A stretch of DNA of 64,000 bases from Agarivorans sp. TSD2052 (lineage in GTDB: Bacteria; Pseudomonadota; Gammaproteobacteria; Enterobacterales; Celerinatantimonadaceae): contig NZ_CP096670.1 of assembly GCF_023238625.1 (NCBI RefSeq), positions 2,097,501-2,161,500 of the forward strand, read 5' to 3'. A program made the translations under genes and the position numbers. The notes under the pieces were generated by a model that did not search any database, was not told where the DNA came from, and was given only the letters and a program-made list of their open reading frames with translations. Below are positions 46,709-56,467 of this stretch, piece by piece. How positions within the stretch are numbered: the stretch's first letter is position 1; every line of letters starts with the position of its first letter.

Positions 46709-48700
46709 ATGAAAAAATCTTTTGAATTAGTGTCTGATTACAAGCCCGCCGGAGACCAGCCAAAAGCGATTGACAGTTTAAATGAAGGTTTGGTTGATGG
46801 CCTCGCTCACCAGACTTTACTTGGTGTAACAGGCTCTGGTAAAACCTTCACTATTGCCAATGTTATTGCTGAACAAAATCGCCCAACAATTTTGTTAGCG
46901 CCGAACAAAACTTTGGCTGCGCAATTGTATGGTGAAATGAAAGAATTTTTCCCAAATAACGCCGTAGAGTTTTTTGTTTCATATTACGATTACTATCAGC
47001 CAGAAGCTTATGTACCAACCACCGATACTTTTATAGAAAAAGACGCATCAGTAAACTCTCATATCGAGCAAATGCGCCTATCCGCCACCAAGGCCTTATT
47101 AGAGAGAAGAGACGTAATATTAGTGGCGTCTGTGTCTGCCATTTATGGTTTGGGTGATCCTCAATCATATTTGAAAATGATGCTTCACCTTAGCGTTGGC
47201 GATCTGATTGATCAGCGCGCAATTTTACGTCGACTTGCCGAGTTACAATACTCCCGAAATGACGCTGCTTTTCAGCGCTCTACTTTTAGAGTAAGAGGGG
47301 ATGTGATTGATGTATTTCCCGCTGAGTCTGATAAAAATGCAGTAAGGATTGAATTATTTGACGGTGAAGTAGAACGCTTAACCAGTTTTGACCCCTTAAC
47401 TGGTGCCGAAGAAGCCGTAATGGCCAGAACGACTATCTTTCCTAAAACTCACTACGTTACCCCGCGAGAAACCATCCTTAATGCTATTTCGTTTATCAAA
47501 GAAGAGTTGAACGAGCGAAAAAGTCAGCTGTTATCGGCCAACAAATTGGTAGAAGAACAGAGGATCTCGCAACGCACATTATTTGATATCGAGATGATGA
47601 ACGAGTTAGGTTATTGTTCGGGGATCGAAAACTACTCCAGATACCTATCAAATCGTGCACCAGGCGAGCCACCTCCAACGTTGTTAGATTATCTACCCAA
47701 TGATGGTCTGATGGTGATAGACGAGTCTCACGTTACTGTTCCGCAGATAGGCGCGATGTATAAAGGTGACCGATCACGTAAAGAAAACTTAGTTAACTAC
47801 GGTTTTAGGTTGCCCTCGGCCTTGGATAATCGCCCCCTCAAATTTGAAGAGTTTGAAGCTATTGCTCCACAAACTATATTTGTGTCGGCAACACCCAGTA
47901 AATTTGAACTAGATAAAACCAACCAAGAGTTCGTAGAGCAAGTGGTTAGGCCCACCGGACTATTGGATCCTGAAATTGAAGTTCGTCCAGTGAATACGCA
48001 AGTGGATGACTTGCTATCAGAAATTGGTATTCGCACTGCAATTAATGAGCGGGTGCTGGTCACTACACTCACCAAACGTATGGCTGAAGATTTGAGTGAA
48101 TACCTCACTGAGCATCAGGTGAAAGTAAGGTACTTACATTCCGATATTGACACCGTAGAGCGGGTTGAAATTATCCGAGACTTACGCCTAGGTGTATTTG
48201 ATGTATTGGTAGGTATTAACTTATTGCGTGAAGGCTTAGACATGCCAGAAGTGTCCTTAGTGGCAATACTTGATGCAGACAAAGAGGGTTTCTTGAGATC
48301 AGAACGCTCATTAATACAAACTATTGGTAGGGCTGCTCGCCACCCGCAAGGTAAAGCTATTTTGTACGGGGATAAAATCACTGGTTCTATGGAAAAAGCC
48401 ATCAGTGAAACCAAGCGGCGTCGTGAAATTCAGCATAGTTACAATCTGGAAAATGGCATCGTTCCACAAAAACTCAATAAAAAAGTGGTGGATATAAGTA
48501 ACTTTGGTAAAAGCAAAACACTTATGGCTGCCGAGCCTAAATCAAAATATATTGCTTTATCACCAGAGTCCTTGCTAAAGAGCATTGCACAGCTTGAAAA
48601 ACAAATGATTAACCATGCTAAAGAATTAGAGTTTGAACAAGCCGCCGCTGTGCGGGATGAAATAGCCGAAATGCAGCAACAATTAGTAAAATTAAGCTAA
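46709..48700 (+). CDS. uvrB: Excinuclease ABC subunit B
   Basis: Helicase-like damage-verification subunit of nucleotide excision repair. Walker A GVTGSGKT is at 39-46, the damage-probing beta-hairpin [12 protein letters not shown] at about 90-104, DESHVT is the Walker B, and helicase motifs [14 protein letters not shown] and [10 protein letters not shown] follow. A C-terminal UVR domain ([16 protein letters not shown]) binds UvrC. Length is 663 residues versus 673 in E. coli. ATG 46709 matches the family start; a TTG at 46688 would add seven residues. Confidence 0.97.
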   Translation: MKKSFELVSDYKPAGDQPKAIDSLNEGLVDGLAHQTLLGVTGSGKTFTIANVIAEQNRPTILLAPNKTLAAQLYGEMKEFFPNNAVEFFVSYYDYYQPEAYVPTTDTFIEKDASVNSHIEQMRLSATKALLERRDVILVASVSAIYGLGDPQSYLKMMLHLSVGDLIDQRAILRRLAELQYSRNDAAFQRSTFRVRGDVIDVFPAESDKNAVRIELFDGEVERLTSFDPLTGAEEAVMARTTIFPKTHYVTPRETILNAISFIKEELNERKSQLLSANKLVEEQRISQRTLFDIEMMNELGYCSGIENYSRYLSNRAPGEPPPTLLDYLPNDGLMVIDESHVTVPQIGAMYKGDRSRKENLVNYGFRLPSALDNRPLKFEEFEAIAPQTIFVSATPSKFELDKTNQEFVEQVVRPTGLLDPEIEVRPVNTQVDDLLSEIGIRTAINERVLVTTLTKRMAEDLSEYLTEHQVKVRYLHSDIDTVERVEIIRDLRLGVFDVLVGINLLREGLDMPEVSLVAILDADKEGFLRSERSLIQTIGRAARHPQGKAILYGDKITGSMEKAISETKRRREIQHSYNLENGIVPQKLNKKVVDISNFGKSKTLMAAEPKSKYIALSPESLLKSIAQLEKQMINHAKELEFEQAAAVRDEIAEMQQQLVKLS

Positions 48701-48701
48701 A

Positions 48702-48731
48702 AAAAAGCCGCTGTAATAACAGCGGCTTTTT
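48702..48731. terminator. Bidirectional terminator between uvrB and tpiA
   Basis: Stem AAAAAGCCGCTGT/ACAGCGGCTTTTT with loop AATA and A/T runs on both sides, serving the two convergent genes. Confidence 0.9.
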
Positions 48732-48747
48732 CAATGTAATAACTAAA

Positions 48748-49500
48748 TTAGTTTGCAGCAGTAATAATTGCGCCAAACTCTTCAGCCATTAGCGATGCGC
48801 CGCCAACAAGAGCGCCGTCGATGTCTGCTTGAGAGAACAATTCTTTAGCTGTGGCTGCTTTAACGCTGCCGCCGTATAAGATTTGTACTTTTTCAGCAAC
48901 GGTAGCACTTTGTGCAGCCAACCAACCACGAATGTGAGCGTGAATAGCTTGAGCTTGCTCAGAAGTCGCTGATTTACCAGTACCGATAGCCCAAACAGGC
49001 TCGTATGCGATAACTGCATTTGCTAACGCATCGATACCACAAAGGTCGATAACCGCTTTAAGTTGAGTTTCAACAACAACTTCAGTTTTACCGGCTTCGT
49101 TTTCTTCGTCAGTTTCGCCAATACATAGTACAGGTACTAATTGGTTTTCTTGAATCGCTTTAAATTTTGCTGCAACAACCGCATCAGTTTCGTTGTGGTA
49201 CTGACGACGCTCACTGTGGCCTACAAGGCTGTAAGTACAACCAAATTCTTTCAACATAACTGGAGAGTTTTCACCAGTGAATGCACCAGAAGTGTTAACA
49301 CTTGCATCTTGTGCACCGTAAGCGATTGGAGCATCACCGACTAAAGCTTCAACTTGACCCAAGAATACTACTGGTGGGCAAATTGCTGCTTGCACGTTGG
49401 TAGCAGCTTTAGCTGGCTCGATTAAACCATTTACTAATGCAGTAACCGAATCTTTAGTACCGTTTAGTTTCCAGTTACCCATTACTAGAGGTGTTCTCAT
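48748..49500 (-). CDS. tpiA: Triosephosphate isomerase
   Basis: Glycolytic enzyme interconverting dihydroxyacetone phosphate and glyceraldehyde-3-phosphate. Catalytic residues: Lys11 (GNWKLNGT), His95 (LVGHSERR) and Glu167 (AYEPVWAIGTG); the phosphate loop is YGGSVK. Numbers and length (250) match the bacterial family. A strong AAAGGAGAG site and a TATAAT precede it. Biased codon use suggests high expression. Confidence 0.98.
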   Translation of the reverse strand: MRTPLVMGNWKLNGTKDSVTALVNGLIEPAKAATNVQAAICPPVVFLGQVEALVGDAPIAYGAQDASVNTSGAFTGENSPVMLKEFGCTYSLVGHSERRQYHNETDAVVAAKFKAIQENQLVPVLCIGETDEENEAGKTEVVVETQLKAVIDLCGIDALANAVIAYEPVWAIGTGKSATSEQAQAIHAHIRGWLAAQSATVAEKVQILYGGSVKAATAKELFSQADIDGALVGGASLMAEEFGAIITAAN

Positions 49501-49531
49501 TGCGTTTCTCTCCTTTAAATAAATTGGCTCG

Positions 49532-49537
49532 ATTATA
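49532..49537 (-). promoter_or_regulatory. Candidate -10 element of tpiA
   Basis: Perfect TATAAT on the minus strand 31 bases before the ATG; no convincing -35. Confidence 0.4.
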
Positions 49538-49615
49538 GTGAATAAATTACAAAAACGTAGTGTTTAGCGAAAATTACTTAGCTAAAACTGAAAATTGCTG
49601 ATCTAAAACAAACGA

Positions 49616-50392
49616 TTAAGAAAAATAAGCACGAATTTTTTGCCACCACACACCTAACTTCTCATGCCACAGTGCATCATAGCGGTACATAAAGCGTGCA
49701 TCAGGCAAATATTCGTAAAGTCTTTGTTCTGCTTGAACTTCTTTTCCTAAATAATCGGTAGGAACGGGGCTAATGTTGCTAGAGTATTTTTGAAAATGCT
49801 GTAAAGCGCGCTGCATATGAGTAGCACTGGTGACTAACGCCGTGGGGCGTTGTCCTATGTAGGTAGAAATGACCGCCGCTTCTTGTTCGGTATCTCTGGC
49901 TTTAGGAATAGTAATTATATTGGCTGGGGGAATATTAGCTTGTGTTGCTACCTTTTCCATTAACTCAGCGTTGCTATTAGGATCGCTACCGCCATACCCT
50001 GAAACAATTAAGCGACTTTGTGGGTTAACTAGACTAAGTTCGATGCCTTTCAAAATCCTAGCCAGTGAAGAGCGGCTTAACTGCTCAGTGGGGGATAATA
50101 AAGGGTCACTAATATGGCCGCCACCTAACACCACGACAAAATCGAAGCTATCGACGACATTGCTTGGCACGTCTACTTGTCGCTCGTTGGTTAATAATTG
50201 TTGGTTTACCCACCAAGGGTTACTCGTGACAATTAAAATCAACAGCGCCGGGAGTAATGTGGCTGCCGCTCGGTAGGGGCGCTTGGTTAAGCCAAAGTAA
50301 AAAGATAGCAGTAAAAAAAATAGGGCGATATTAAGTGGCATCAACAAAGAGCCTAACCATTTTTTTACGATAAAACCTAAACTTAAATCCAT
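49616..50392 (-). CDS. elyC: ElyC/SanA/YdcF family envelope protein (DUF218)
   Basis: 258-residue protein with two N-terminal membrane helices (about 12-32 and 40-57), then a periplasmic DUF218 domain: FDFVVVLGGGH, RLIVSGYGG, DTEQEAAVI, ALVTSATHMQRALQHF. Size and layout match E. coli ElyC, which protects peptidoglycan synthesis and lipid-carrier balance at low temperature. The biochemical activity is unknown. It is a lone gene; the symbol is assigned by similarity of layout and motifs, so a SanA-type paralogue is possible. Confidence 0.78.
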   Translation of the reverse strand: MDLSLGFIVKKWLGSLLMPLNIALFFLLLSFYFGLTKRPYRAAATLLPALLILIVTSNPWWVNQQLLTNERQVDVPSNVVDSFDFVVVLGGGHISDPLLSPTEQLSRSSLARILKGIELSLVNPQSRLIVSGYGGSDPNSNAELMEKVATQANIPPANIITIPKARDTEQEAAVISTYIGQRPTALVTSATHMQRALQHFQKYSSNISPVPTDYLGKEVQAEQRLYEYLPDARFMYRYDALWHEKLGVWWQKIRAYFS

Positions 50393-50609
50393 ATAGCTGG
50401 GTCTCTTGTTAACGCTACAGACACTTTTATAGTAAGCGATGACATGGTGTCATAATTGTGGTTTAAAATTAACAAAAATAGCTGCTTAATCCAAATTAAT
50501 GCGTTAAATCAACATTTACCCGATATTTTTTTGTCCACCTAAAGACAGCCATAATAACTTAGGGTAATCTTTCGCAGAATACAGGTAAGTAACTAGCAGT
50601 GAGGAAAAT

Positions 50610-51800
50610 ATGTTTGAGCGCGTAACCGCAGCCCCAGCGGATCCTATCTTAGGATTAACTGAAGCTTTTAAAGCTGACCCAAGTCCCAGCAAAATCAATC
50701 TCGGTGTAGGTATCTACAAAAACGAAGCTGGCCAAACGCCAGTGTTAGACACCGTTAAAATTGCAGAAAAATACCTTTTAGAAAACGAAGCCACCAAGTC
50801 TTACCTTAGTATTGAAGGTAATCCCGCTTACGGCACCGAAGTTCAAAAGTTATTGTTTGGCGAAGACAGTGAAATAGTTAATAGCCAACGCGGATTTACG
50901 GCTCAATCTCCTGGTGGTACAGGCGCATTACATAATGCTGCAGAATTTGCCTACAACCATTTAGGTATTCGTACTGTTTGGGTAAGCAATCCAACGTGGG
51001 CTAACCACGGCAATATTTTCAAAGCGCTTGGCTTAGAAGTTAAAGCTTATGACTATTACAACGCTGAAACCAAAGATTTAGATTTTGATGCCATGCTTAG
51101 CTCTTTAGAGCAAGTATCAGAAGGCGACTTAGTGTTGTTCCACGGGTGTTGTCACAACCCTACCGGCATTGATCCCACGGTTGAACAATGGCAACAATTA
51201 GCCGCATTGTCAGCGACTAAGAAAATTCTGCCACTGTTTGACTTTGCCTACCAAGGTTTCGCTAAAGGCGTAGAAGAAGACGCAGCAGGCCTACGTATTT
51301 TTGCTAAAGAAATTAAAGAGCTGTTAGTCGCAAGTTCGTTCTCTAAAAACTTCGGTTTGTATAACGAACGTGTTGGCGCATTCACTTTAGTTGCTGAAGA
51401 CAAAGAGCAGGGTGCCGTCGCATTCAGTCAAGTTAAAGCAGGCATTCGTGCTAATTACTCTAACCCGCCTTCACATGGTGCTGCGGTGGTAACGACCATT
51501 TTGCAAAACCCAGAGCTAAAAGCTCAGTGGCATGCAGAAGTGGCAGAAATGCGTGTTCGTATTAAAGAAATGCGCGATTTATTTGTTGCCACTCTAGCCG
51601 AGAAAGGGGCCACAGGTGATTACAGCTTCATTCAACGCCAAAATGGCATGTTCTCGTTCTCTGGATTAAGCAAAGAGCAAGTCACTATCTTAAAAGAACA
51701 ACATGGGGTTTATATTGTTGGTTCTGGCCGTATTAGCGTAGCGGGTATGACTAAAAACAACATGCAAGCACTGTGTACGGCGATTGCTGCAGTCGTTTAA
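50610..51800 (+). CDS. aspC: Aspartate aminotransferase AspC
   Basis: PLP-dependent class I aminotransferase converting aspartate and 2-oxoglutarate to oxaloacetate and glutamate. The Schiff-base Lys246 lies in [41 protein letters not shown] and [12 protein letters not shown] are shared with E. coli AspC, which has the same length (396). TyrB is the close alternative. GAGGA precedes the ATG. It is a single gene with its own strong terminator. Confidence 0.95.
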   Translation: MFERVTAAPADPILGLTEAFKADPSPSKINLGVGIYKNEAGQTPVLDTVKIAEKYLLENEATKSYLSIEGNPAYGTEVQKLLFGEDSEIVNSQRGFTAQSPGGTGALHNAAEFAYNHLGIRTVWVSNPTWANHGNIFKALGLEVKAYDYYNAETKDLDFDAMLSSLEQVSEGDLVLFHGCCHNPTGIDPTVEQWQQLAALSATKKILPLFDFAYQGFAKGVEEDAAGLRIFAKEIKELLVASSFSKNFGLYNERVGAFTLVAEDKEQGAVAFSQVKAGIRANYSNPPSHGAAVVTTILQNPELKAQWHAEVAEMRVRIKEMRDLFVATLAEKGATGDYSFIQRQNGMFSFSGLSKEQVTILKEQHGVYIVGSGRISVAGMTKNNMQALCTAIAAVV

Positions 51801-51811
51801 TGTCTATCAAC

Positions 51812-51849
51812 AAAAAGGGTTAAGCGCTTTAAGGCTTAACCCTTTTTTT
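51812..51849. terminator. Terminator after aspC
   Basis: Stem AAAAGGGTTAAGC/GCTTAACCCTTTT followed by more T residues; an A run on the other side may also serve the convergent cyclase gene. Confidence 0.87.
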
Positions 51850-51868
51850 ATGCCCTGATTAATTTACA

Positions 51869-53089
51869 TTAACCAACCACCACATTTCTGCCCTTATTCT
51901 TGGCTTTGTATAAGGCGTTATCGGCGTCTTTAATGACTTCTTGGGCATCGTAATGTTGGCTGGATTTCTCAGCAACCCCAATGCTCACGGTGATTTGTAC
52001 CGTCTCTTTAGGCTTAGCCTCGTTATCACGACGAGACTTATCACTTTTTTCGCGGCTGTTTTTGTCTCGTATGACAAAGGGGGTTTCCGAGATAATCTCT
52101 CGAGTGTCATCTAAAAAGGCAATAGCGTGATTCAGCTTCTTCCCCTTAAAAAGTACCGTGAATTCTTCACCGCCGTAGCGAAACACTTGTCCACCGCCTT
52201 CAATTTGGTCTAACTTAGCCGCCACCATCGCTAACACGTCGTCGCCGACATCGTGTCCATAGGTGTCGTTAAACTTCTTGAAGTGGTCTATATCTACCAT
52301 GGCCAAGGTATAGTTTTTGGACAAGCCTGCTAGTTTTTCAAATAACATGCGCCTGCCTAATAAGCCGGTTAGCTCATCACGATAGGCCAATTCGTGAGAG
52401 GCACTAAATCCGCTAAATAACATAATCAGTAAAGAGGCGGTAAAAAAAACTGACGAAATAGCTTCTCTATCTAAAAAGATTATCGGAAAGGTGCTAGCAA
52501 CAAAGCTAAAAAATAAGCCGATAGAAATACTGGTTGGTTGATTAATAAAACGAACAAAGGCCAATACCGAGCAAAGCGTTAACAAGCCCAAGGCATTTAA
52601 GCTTATGACAAAGCCATCGATGGGCCTGGGCGTAAACCAATTGTCAATGTGAGCAACTATAGAATCGCTTAAAAAATCTACGGTAATTGCAATCGCGATC
52701 ACCTGTATTAGCAAGATACAATAGCAAATCCATGCTCTGCGAGTCCTGCTGCCGTTTTCTCTTATAAATTGGTTAGCCACCAAATTAATGGGAATAAATA
52801 CACACACCAGTGCGTAGGCAACTCGGGCTTGCGCTACATCGAGCGGTTGTTGTAGGTAACTAAAAATTAGCCAATAACTGAAAGCGTTAACAAAAACCAC
52901 AACCACTAATTGACGACGGTTAAACTGTAAAGCGAGTATCGCTGTAATAGCCGCTAAGCCATAGGGCAGCCAATAAATAATATCTCGGGTATTCGAGGAT
53001 AAGCTGGAATACCACATTAACATACCGGCAGCCATTGCTAAGATAACTAAAGAAGGCAGTATGTTATAGCTTGTTAAGCGACTTTCCAT
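51869..53089 (-). CDS. Membrane diguanylate cyclase (GGDEF)
   Basis: Makes c-di-GMP from two GTP. About seven hydrophobic segments fill residues 10-230, a MASE-like membrane sensor of unknown ligand. The cyclase domain begins at YRDELTGLLGRRM, with VDIDHFKKFNDTYGHDVGD and an intact active site GGEEF (306-310 from the ATG). No RxxD inhibitory site precedes it, so product feedback may be absent. A charged insert (about 340-370) is unusual. ATG 53089 was chosen over TTG 53098; neither has a clear ribosome site. It is divergent from an HD-GYP gene. Confidence 0.88.
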   Translation of the reverse strand: MESRLTSYNILPSLVILAMAAGMLMWYSSLSSNTRDIIYWLPYGLAAITAILALQFNRRQLVVVVFVNAFSYWLIFSYLQQPLDVAQARVAYALVCVFIPINLVANQFIRENGSRTRRAWICYCILLIQVIAIAITVDFLSDSIVAHIDNWFTPRPIDGFVISLNALGLLTLCSVLAFVRFINQPTSISIGLFFSFVASTFPIIFLDREAISSVFFTASLLIMLFSGFSASHELAYRDELTGLLGRRMLFEKLAGLSKNYTLAMVDIDHFKKFNDTYGHDVGDDVLAMVAAKLDQIEGGGQVFRYGGEEFTVLFKGKKLNHAIAFLDDTREIISETPFVIRDKNSREKSDKSRRDNEAKPKETVQITVSIGVAEKSSQHYDAQEVIKDADNALYKAKNKGRNVVVG

Positions 53090-53266
53090 AAGTTTCAAGT
53101 TATTGAGTTTCAGTTGATTTTAGCTAAATCCCGGCTACTTTTAAATGATTTACTACCCAATAGCGGGGGTTAACTCTAAATTTTTGAAAGTTAGTGGATA
53201 ATAGTCTTTGATATTATGCAGTTGCTGATCTAGGTTTAATGTATCTAAAAACATATGGAGCAGGGC

Positions 53267-54805
53267 ATGAGCGACTTTCTTTTCATCGATGATTTCGCAG
53301 AGCCAGTAGAAGAAACTTCTAAGGGAACTTGGAAGCTATTGGTGATTGATGACGAGGCAGAGATTCACTCGGTCACCCGTTTGGTTCTATCTGACGTAGA
53401 AATTGATGGTTACAAGTTAGAATTTTTATCCGCTTATAGTGCCGAAGAAGCACAAAAGATTTTTGACGAGCATAACGACATAGCAATAGCTTTGGTTGAT
53501 GTGGTGATGGAAACTGATCACGCCGGACTAGAGTTGGTTAAATGGATCAGAGAAACTAAAGAAAATCATGCCACTCGCTTAATTTTGCGTACTGGTCAGC
53601 CCGGGCAGGCGCCCGAAGAGTCGGTTATCAAAGACTATGATATTAATGACTACAAAAGTAAAACAGAGCTTACCGCGACCAAGTTAAAAACCATTACCTA
53701 TTCCGCGATTCGTTCTTTTCGCGATATTCAATTCATCGAACGCCATCGCTCCGGTTTGTTGCAGGTGATTGAATCAACCTCTTTAGTACTCAAGAGTAAA
53801 ACCCTTTATCACTTCGGCTCAGCGGTACTTAAACAACTGGTTGAGCTATTTCAGTTAGAAACATCAGCGATGTATATCACCACTTTGACCGAAGACGTAC
53901 TTCATCATCAGTCTTTTAATGTGTTGGCAGCAACCGGTGATTTTGTCACCAACGAACACAACGAATACAATTTTGACCAAAGTAAAATTCCAGAAAACGT
54001 TAAGTCTTTACTCAAGAGAGCATTAGACGAACGAAAAACATTGGTTACCGAAAGCTGTTATGTCGGTTTTTACCCGACCGATAATCGCAGCGTCAGTTTG
54101 TTGTATGTTCAACATGAAAAACCACTGGATGATATTGAGAAAGGCTTGTTAGAAGTTTTTGCTACCAACATCGCGTTAACCTTTGAAAATTTGACCATCA
54201 AAGAAGAAATTCAAGATACTCAAAAAGAGCTAATATTTATTATTGGCGATGCCATTGAACAACGTAGCAAAGAAACGGGATCGCATGTTAAGCGGGTTTC
54301 TTTAATTTGTGAGTTGATGGCCCAAAAACTAGGTTTTGATGCTGAGTTTGTTGAAGTCTTCAAGCACGCAGCGCCTTTACACGATTTAGGTAAAATAGCG
54401 ATCCCCGAATCAATACTACATAAACCTGGCAAGTTAGACGCAGAAGAGTGGGAAGTAATGAAAACCCATGCGCAAATAGGTTATGACTTGTTGGCTGACT
54501 CTAACAAAATTATCGCGCGTTTAGGGGCCGAAATATCCTTATGTCACCATGAAAAATGGGACGGTTCAGGCTACCCAAGGCAACTAGCTGGAGAAGATAT
54601 CCCTCTAGTGGGACGTATCATGGCTATTACTGATGTATTTGATGCACTAGGCTCTAAGCGATCTTACAAAGAGCCATGGTCAAACCAACAAATTAAAGAA
54701 TTTATCATTGAGCAAAAGGGCAAACATTTCGATCCTAGTTTGGTTGACTTGCTGGTTAACGATTTTGATGAATTTCTCGCAATTAGAGACACTTACCCTG
54801 ATTAA
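53267..54805 (+). CDS. Response regulator with REC, DUF3369 and HD-GYP domains
   Basis: Predicted phosphorylation-controlled c-di-GMP phosphodiesterase. REC domain at about 20-150 with Asp78 as phosphoacceptor (ALVDVVME) and the acid pocket VIDDEAE. A GAF-like DUF3369 domain covers about 165-315. HD-GYP covers 325-500: HDLGKIAIPESILHKPGKL with His372-Asp373, KTHAQIGYDLL and HHEKWDGSGYP. All metal ligands and the GYP motif are present. ATG 53267 follows GGAG; ATG 53255 is possible. No histidine kinase gene is adjacent. It is divergent from the cyclase, forming an opposing pair. Confidence 0.92.
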   Translation: MSDFLFIDDFAEPVEETSKGTWKLLVIDDEAEIHSVTRLVLSDVEIDGYKLEFLSAYSAEEAQKIFDEHNDIAIALVDVVMETDHAGLELVKWIRETKENHATRLILRTGQPGQAPEESVIKDYDINDYKSKTELTATKLKTITYSAIRSFRDIQFIERHRSGLLQVIESTSLVLKSKTLYHFGSAVLKQLVELFQLETSAMYITTLTEDVLHHQSFNVLAATGDFVTNEHNEYNFDQSKIPENVKSLLKRALDERKTLVTESCYVGFYPTDNRSVSLLYVQHEKPLDDIEKGLLEVFATNIALTFENLTIKEEIQDTQKELIFIIGDAIEQRSKETGSHVKRVSLICELMAQKLGFDAEFVEVFKHAAPLHDLGKIAIPESILHKPGKLDAEEWEVMKTHAQIGYDLLADSNKIIARLGAEISLCHHEKWDGSGYPRQLAGEDIPLVGRIMAITDVFDALGSKRSYKEPWSNQQIKEFIIEQKGKHFDPSLVDLLVNDFDEFLAIRDTYPD

Positions 54806-54936
54806 TTATGCTTAGATAAAATACGCCACTTAGCGAAGTGTCGTATTGAGTTTCAATAAAAAAAAGCGCATGCTCTGTGCCATTATTCCCCGCCAAATTG
54901 TAAAGTGCGGGGCTTACTCTTTTTTAAGGCATTTTT

Positions 54937-55467
54937 GTGGCGCTAAAACCAACCATCTATAAGTTACGTATTTCTTTGTCTGATCTCAATCGCAATTACT
55001 ACGACACTTTAAGCTTAACCATTGCCCAGCACCCCTCTGAAACCCTAGAGCGAATGATGGCCAGAACCATGGCATTTTGCCTGAGTGCCGAGCAAGATCT
55101 AGAATTTACCAAAGGCCTTAGTGAAATAGAAGAGCCCGATATCTGGCTTAAATCTTTGGCAAACGAAACCCAGTTGTGGATAGATGTTGGTGAGCCTACT
55201 CCAGAGCGGATAAAAAAAGCGACTCGGTCGGCTAAAGTGGCCAAGGTATATACCTTTAATGCCAAATCAGATACTTGGTGGCAGCAAACAGCGAACAAAA
55301 TTAGTCAGTTAGATGTCCAGGTTTGGCAATTTGACTGGCAAGAAATTAGCACCTTAGCGTCGTTTGTGACGCGTACTATGGACTTATCAGTCACCATTAC
55401 CGAAGAGTCAGCCTATGTGACCTTAGGCGACAATGAAGTTGAGATGCATTGGCGTAGCTTAAAGTAG
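54937..55467 (+). CDS. yaeQ: YaeQ family protein
   Basis: 176-residue protein matching YaeQ (E. coli 181): MALKPTIYKLRISLSDLNRNYYD at the start, RMMARTMAFCL, PDIWLKS and LWIDVGEP. The fold is related to PD-(D/E)XK nucleases. E. coli YaeQ was linked to suppression of rfaH defects in haemolysin expression, but its role is not clear. Start is GTG 54937 with AAGG upstream. Confidence 0.92.
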   Translation: MALKPTIYKLRISLSDLNRNYYDTLSLTIAQHPSETLERMMARTMAFCLSAEQDLEFTKGLSEIEEPDIWLKSLANETQLWIDVGEPTPERIKKATRSAKVAKVYTFNAKSDTWWQQTANKISQLDVQVWQFDWQEISTLASFVTRTMDLSVTITEESAYVTLGDNEVEMHWRSLK

Positions 55468-55473
55468 AAACAA

Positions 55474-55497
55474 GAAGGGAAGCTTTCGCTTCCTTTT
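55474..55497. terminator. Terminator between yaeQ and the SEC-C gene
   Basis: Stem GGAAGC/GCTTCC extended by A/G-T pairs, loop TTTC, with TTTT after it. It lies between convergent stops. Confidence 0.72.
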
Positions 55498-55498
55498 A

Positions 55499-55831
55499 CT
55501 ATGCGCAACACTTTTTATATTTTTTACCGCTACCGCAACTACAGGGGTCATTACGGTTCGGTTTTTTGTCAAAGGTGGCCGTGATTGGCTTGCTTATGAC
55601 GACGTCTAACTCTTGAATATTTTCTTCAGCAGTGTCATCTACGGTAATGTTAACCACTAGCTGATGCTCAGCCGCCACCGATGCTAATTCTTGTTTACGT
55701 TGCTCTGAGGTTACAGTTAATTTCAGAGGCAGTTCAGCTGAACCAGGTTTCACAGCACGTTTAGTGTTAAAACCGAAACTCTCATGCTTAGGCTTTTTCT
55801 CAATACGGCCTTTATAAAAAAACTTAGACAT
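55499..55831 (-). CDS. SEC-C metal-binding protein (PBPRA1643 family)
   Basis: 110-residue protein with a C-terminal SEC-C zinc motif, NDPCSCGSGKKYKKCC, as at the end of SecA. The N terminus MSKFFYKGRIEKKPKHESFGFNTKRAVKPG is typical of a small family in marine gammaproteobacteria. Function is unknown; SEC-C motifs bind Zn and often contact ribosomes or SecB. ATG 55831 has GAGGAT in front; an upstream start would add four residues. Confidence 0.82.
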   Translation of the reverse strand: MSKFFYKGRIEKKPKHESFGFNTKRAVKPGSAELPLKLTVTSEQRKQELASVAAEHQLVVNITVDDTAEENIQELDVVISKPITATFDKKPNRNDPCSCGSGKKYKKCCA

Positions 55832-55925
55832 GCGGATCCTCATTAAACGAAATACAGCGCATGCTTATACAGCAATTTTTCACATAAATAAACCCGATTA
55901 TCACGGCGCTAAGCCTTAACTAAGC

Positions 55926-56366
55926 TCAAATATCTTTACCGTATGAGCGCAGGTTAGCGGCCATGGTGCCAGCGACTGTTTTAAAGGCTTTTACCCGTTC
56001 GGTGGAAAGGTTTTCTAGCATCGTATTGTGAATGTCTAGTTGTGTATCGCGGATAAGGCTGGCCAGTTTAATTCCGTCGGTGGTCAGTGCGAGAAACTGA
56101 CTTCGTCGGTCCTCTGGGTTTGCGCTCTTAGTTAACCACTCCTTATCTATCATCTCTTTAATTAAACGGGCTACTTGTGCTTTATCTCTAGCAAGAAACT
56201 GAACGATGTCGTTGGCTGTACAACGTTGGTTGCGTTCGATGAAAGATAAACACCTAACATGCATCGAATTTAAGCCAAGTTCACTGGCTTTTAGAGTAGC
56301 GCGCATTGCTAAGCGGTATGAATGCACAACACCAAAAACAATGTCTGAAATATCATCTTGTTCCAT
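55926..56366 (-). CDS. MarR family transcriptional regulator
   Basis: 146-residue winged-helix regulator. Helices and wing are visible in LNSMHVRCLSFIE, CTANDIVQFLARDKAQVARLIKEMIDKEWLTKSANPEDRRSQF (the DRRS wing) and LALTTDGIKL. It is divergent from a siderophore-interacting protein gene; a 19-bp palindrome that covers the target promoter lies between them, 19 bases from this start. Autorepression and repression of the neighbour are likely. The inducer is unknown. Confidence 0.88.
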   Translation of the reverse strand: MEQDDISDIVFGVVHSYRLAMRATLKASELGLNSMHVRCLSFIERNQRCTANDIVQFLARDKAQVARLIKEMIDKEWLTKSANPEDRRSQFLALTTDGIKLASLIRDTQLDIHNTMLENLSTERVKAFKTVAGTMAANLRSYGKDI

Positions 56367-56384
56367 AAATTTACCAATGTTTGT

Positions 56385-56403
56385 TGGTTGACAATGTCAA
56401 CCA
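56385..56403. promoter_or_regulatory. Palindromic operator over the divergent MarR/SIP promoter
   Basis: TGGTTGAC-AAT-GTCAACCA, perfect eight-base arms. On the plus strand it contains the -35 TTGACA (56388-56393), with TATAGT (56412-56417) 18 bp downstream as the -10 of the SIP gene. Binding by a MarR dimer would block RNA polymerase. Confidence 0.72.
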
Positions 56404-56467
56404 CGTTGAATTATAGTAGACTTTATCAACATAAGTGTCGTTAATCAAGATCAATAGGAGTGACTCA

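Noticed and set aside
46536..46763. Minus-strand 75-codon frame overlapping the uvrB start
   Set aside because: It runs into the uvrB coding region on the opposite strand and shows no protein features.
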